This document shows positions 22,765 through 24,962 of a stretch of DNA of 24,962 bases, one piece after another. Both the position numbers and the translations under genes were made by a program. This DNA comes from PNMQ01 sp964478775 (GTDB taxonomy: Bacteria > Pseudomonadota > Alphaproteobacteria > Paracaedibacterales > CAIOTO01), in the NCBI GenBank assembly GCA_964478775.1, contig CAYZJC010000024.1, forward strand, positions 1 to 24,962. Reading direction: 5' to 3'. The number at the start of each line of letters is the position of its first letter. The stretch's first letter is position 1. The notes under the pieces are model-generated. The model searched no databases, had not been told where the DNA came from, and saw only the letters and a program-made list of their open reading frames with translations.

Positions 22765-24384
22765 TTACGAATTACCGCGACGCAAAAAAGCAGGGATATC
22801 TAAAAAATCACCAGATTCTTCTTCAGTTGTTCTTTGTTCGGTTTTGGTCACGTGTTCAGCCTTTGGCTGTGCTTGTTGGGCTTGCGCCTTGGCACGGTGA
22901 GCACCAGTAAAACGTTCAAATAAGGACAGTGACTTCTTGCGTGGTTCGGCTGCAACGGGTGGCTGTGTGGTGTAACCATTGTCATTAAAATTGAATGTTT
23001 TTTGTGTTGCTGTTGGCTGTGTTGCATGGGTATGGTTTGAATCTTTTTCATGCGTATTTTGTGTGAAATTATTATTCAGCATGGTTGTGGTTGTTGCATG
23101 TTCATTTTGATACTGTGTCGGCATTGACATATCGGGGTGATTTTGTGGCACCGTATCTTGTGAAGCTTGCTGACCTTCATACCCTTGTTGAGATGGTGTA
23201 TGATTACCATATGTTTCATGGCCCTGTGGGGCATGCGTCGTTTGCCCATTGCCTTGAGCTGACTGTGATGCAATTGAACCATAATTATTCATCATGCTCA
23301 TACCGCCTTGCGCTGCAGTATTATAGCCTTGTGAGGGGGTTAATGGTTGCTGTGCTTGGGGTGTGTCTACTGTGCCGGCATGCGCTGTTTTACGCGCCGA
23401 GGAATTGGTCGCTGCCCCAATACCTGTTGCAACAACAGAAACGCGCATTCTTCCATTGAGTTTTTCATCAAATGAGGAACCGAAAATAATATTGGCTTCA
23501 CTTTCAACATCTTCACGAATCCGGTTTGCAGCTTCATCCATTTCGTAAAGGGTCATATCATAGCCACCGGTGATATTAATTAAGACAGCTTTTGCCCCCT
23601 TCATTGACACATCATCTAATAATGGGTTTGAAATTGCAGCTTCAGCAGCATCAAGCGCACGACGGTCACCTTCAGCTTCACCGGTTCCCATCATCGCCTT
23701 GCCCATTTCTGCCATAACGGCGCGAATGTCAGCAAAGTCGAGGTTGATCAGACCTGGCATCAAGATAAGGTCAGTAATTCCACGCACACCGGAATACAAA
23801 ACATCATCCGCCATTTTAAATGCATCAGCAAAGGTTGTTCGCTCATTAGCTAAACGAAATAGGTTTTGGTTTGGAATAATAATAAGGGTGTCAACATATT
23901 GGTGCAATTCTTCAATGCCACGTTCCGCTGACTTCATACGGTGCGTACCTTCAAAATGGAAAGGCTTTGTGACAACACCAACTGTTAAAATACCACTTTC
24001 ACGGGCTGCGCGTGCAATCACTGGGGCTGCACCTGTGCCTGTTCCACCGCCCATGCCAGCCGTGATAAAAACCATGTTGCTGCCTTCAAGGCGCTTTACA
24101 ACATCATCAATAGATTCTTCAGCAGCGCCACGACCAACATCGGGCTTAGACCCAGCACCAAGACCTTGCGTTATATGCAAACCTAATTGCAATCTATTCT
24201 TAGGTTCAACCAACGATTGTTCTAAAGACTGTGCATCTGTGTTGGCAACAATAAATTCAACGCCTTCAAGCTTTGCACGAATCATATTGTTGACAGCGTT
24301 TCCGCCAGCACCACCAACACCCACAACAGTAATTTTGGGTCTTAGATCTTCATCCGTTACAATTTTTACATTACTTTTTGACAT
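22765..24384 (-). CDS. ftsZ: Cell division GTPase FtsZ
   Basis: FtsZ polymerises into the Z ring at the division site. The 539-residue protein has the tubulin-like GTPase domain at about 15-330: ITVVGVGGAGGNAVNNMI, the tubulin signature GGGTGTG at 112-118, and the T7 catalytic loop NLDFADIRAVM. A linker of about 170 residues is rich in Gln, Asn, His, Thr and Gly. The C-terminal anchor peptide DFLDIPAFLRR is the alphaproteobacterial form that binds FtsA and other partners. ATG 24384 (MSKSN) follows AGGAAAA at good spacing. The frame is open to 24456, but that adds 24 Lys-rich residues without a ribosome site. No ftsQ or ftsA lies next to it. Confidence 0.96.
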   Translation of the reverse strand: MSKSNVKIVTDEDLRPKITVVGVGGAGGNAVNNMIRAKLEGVEFIVANTDAQSLEQSLVEPKNRLQLGLHITQGLGAGSKPDVGRGAAEESIDDVVKRLEGSNMVFITAGMGGGTGTGAAPVIARAARESGILTVGVVTKPFHFEGTHRMKSAERGIEELHQYVDTLIIIPNQNLFRLANERTTFADAFKMADDVLYSGVRGITDLILMPGLINLDFADIRAVMAEMGKAMMGTGEAEGDRRALDAAEAAISNPLLDDVSMKGAKAVLINITGGYDMTLYEMDEAANRIREDVESEANIIFGSSFDEKLNGRMRVSVVATGIGAATNSSARKTAHAGTVDTPQAQQPLTPSQGYNTAAQGGMSMMNNYGSIASQSAQGNGQTTHAPQGHETYGNHTPSQQGYEGQQASQDTVPQNHPDMSMPTQYQNEHATTTTMLNNNFTQNTHEKDSNHTHATQPTATQKTFNFNDNGYTTQPPVAAEPRKKSLSLFERFTGAHRAKAQAQQAQPKAEHVTKTEQRTTEEESGDFLDIPAFLRRGNS

Positions 24385-24478
24385 TGCAATTTTTCCTATT
24401 ACATGGTTCTTTGATTTACTTTTATCTTTTTTGATTTTTACAGTCGCACATTCCATTTTATAAAGCTCTGCTATGAAA

Positions 24479-24505
24479 TGTAGTACTCTTGCACCATTGT
24501 AGTAC
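24479..24505. repeat. Direct repeat TGTAGTAC x2 in the ftsZ promoter
   Basis: TGTAGTAC occurs at 24479-24486 and 24498-24505, 19 bases apart or nearly two helical turns. The second copy overlaps the predicted -10 box of ftsZ. The pair could bind a repressor or cell-cycle regulator; nothing beyond sequence and position supports this. Confidence 0.35.
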
Positions 24506-24524
24506 GAACTTTAAAACTTACCAA
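24496..24524 (-). promoter_or_regulatory. Candidate ftsZ promoter
   Basis: On the minus strand TTGGTA (24524-24519), a 17-base spacer and TACAAT (24501-24496) place a start near 24489, about 105 bases before the chosen ATG. This leader would also contain the upstream alternative ATG at 24456. Confidence 0.5.
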
Positions 24525-24945
24525 CCCTTTTTATACATGATTTCAAAATAATAGAATATTTTTTAAAAGATATCATATGTTTGAATTTTATGATGTTTTT
24601 TTGAAAAATGTCAGGAGTAGAGTGCCCAAGAAAAAATACAAAGAGATCTTTAATGCAAGGAGAGATAAAACAAAAAATATGGTGAAGATAAAAAGGTTGT
24701 TATATTGGCTCCTTAATTGAAGAATGCCTGATGAATAGTTTGATGGCTGAGTGTGCTGTGAAGTAGATTGTTGCGTAAATAGATACTAAGCAAGAAAATT
24801 GTAATTATTTGACCTCAATATTTTATCTGTTTTAAATATTTGTTAACTATTGTTGTTGTATAATATACAAAATCGCAAATACGTATGTGGTATTGTTGAA
24901 TTATTTTTGTTATAGCTGTGCGCAGGTATACCCGGCATAGTTTTT
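24525..24945 (+). other. AT-rich intergenic stretch
   Basis: I see no convincing gene. One small frame begins with GTG at 24622, four bases after AGGAG, and runs to TGA at 24718-24720. It encodes 32 Lys-rich residues (MPKKKYKEIFNARRDK at the start). It could be real, but more likely reflects the A-rich sequence. A TATAAT lies near 24858 without a good -35 box. The 8-base palindrome GGTATACC lies near 24927. Confidence 0.4.
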
Positions 24946-24962
24946 TAGCTTGTCACTTATAA
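24946..24962 (+). mobile_element. Terminal inverted repeat of an insertion element running out of the window
   Basis: The last 17 bases, TAGCTTGTCACTTATAA, are identical to 5106-5122, the left end of the MITE-like element including its TA target. An identical 17-mer is not expected by chance in 25 kb. A longer copy of the same element probably starts here, TA at 24946-24947 and inverted repeat from 24948. Confidence 0.6.

Noticed and set aside
23570..24463. 297-codon plus-strand open frame
   Set aside because: It is antisense to ftsZ; codon bias of ftsZ keeps the frame open and the translation has no recognisable domain.

Overview
The window looks like a chromosomal segment of an AT-rich alphaproteobacterium. 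The RpoH, FtsZ (C-terminal IPAFLRR peptide), TyrS, Def, QmcA/NfeD and FliK-FlgD-FlgE proteins are all of alphaproteobacterial type. The low GC content, degenerating genes and insertion-element traces would suit a host-associated lineage such as Holosporales or Rickettsiales relatives; that placement is inference. There are no rRNA or tRNA genes, CRISPR arrays, phage genes or recognisable defence systems.

Layout. 1-2.8 kb (minus): heat-shock sigma factor rpoH with two candidate promoters, a structured intergenic stretch, and a PAS-domain protein without a recognisable output domain. 2.9-4.7 kb (plus): qmcA and nfeD, a membrane-quality-control pair. 4.7-5.4 kb: non-coding, with a 61-bp tandem repeat and a 115-bp MITE-like element whose end recurs exactly at the last bases of the window. 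5.4-6.3 kb: a short secreted protein like an autotransporter passenger, with a clear terminator. 6.6-7.6 kb: tsaD. 7.6-11.3 kb (minus): an ArnT/PMT-type glycosyltransferase, pgi and a FliL-like membrane protein. 11.5-13.4 kb: two convergent secreted proteins of unknown function. 13.4-17.3 kb (minus): fliK-flgD-flgE, preceded by a textbook sigma-54 promoter. 17.6-19.0 kb: a membrane-anchored DsbA-like protein with a long charged tail. 19.0-20.8 kb: an opgB-like phosphoglycerol transferase with a damaged 5' end, overlapping stop-to-stop with dgkA. 20.9-24.4 kb (minus): ftsZ, def and tyrS. The last 0.5 kb is AT-rich and non-coding and ends in an insertion-element terminus.

Functional links. Hook-length control, hook cap and hook protein form one flagellar cluster, and the sigma-54 promoter implies an RpoN plus NtrC/FlbD-type flagellar hierarchy elsewhere in the genome. 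OpgB makes diacylglycerol when it transfers phosphoglycerol to periplasmic glucans, and DgkA recycles that diacylglycerol, so the convergent pair makes biochemical sense. I found no convincing new multi-gene system. The most noteworthy signals are the sigma-54 promoter, the decayed 5' part of opgB, the MITE/insertion-element pair, and a terminator hairpin placed inside a signal-peptide coding region after flgE.
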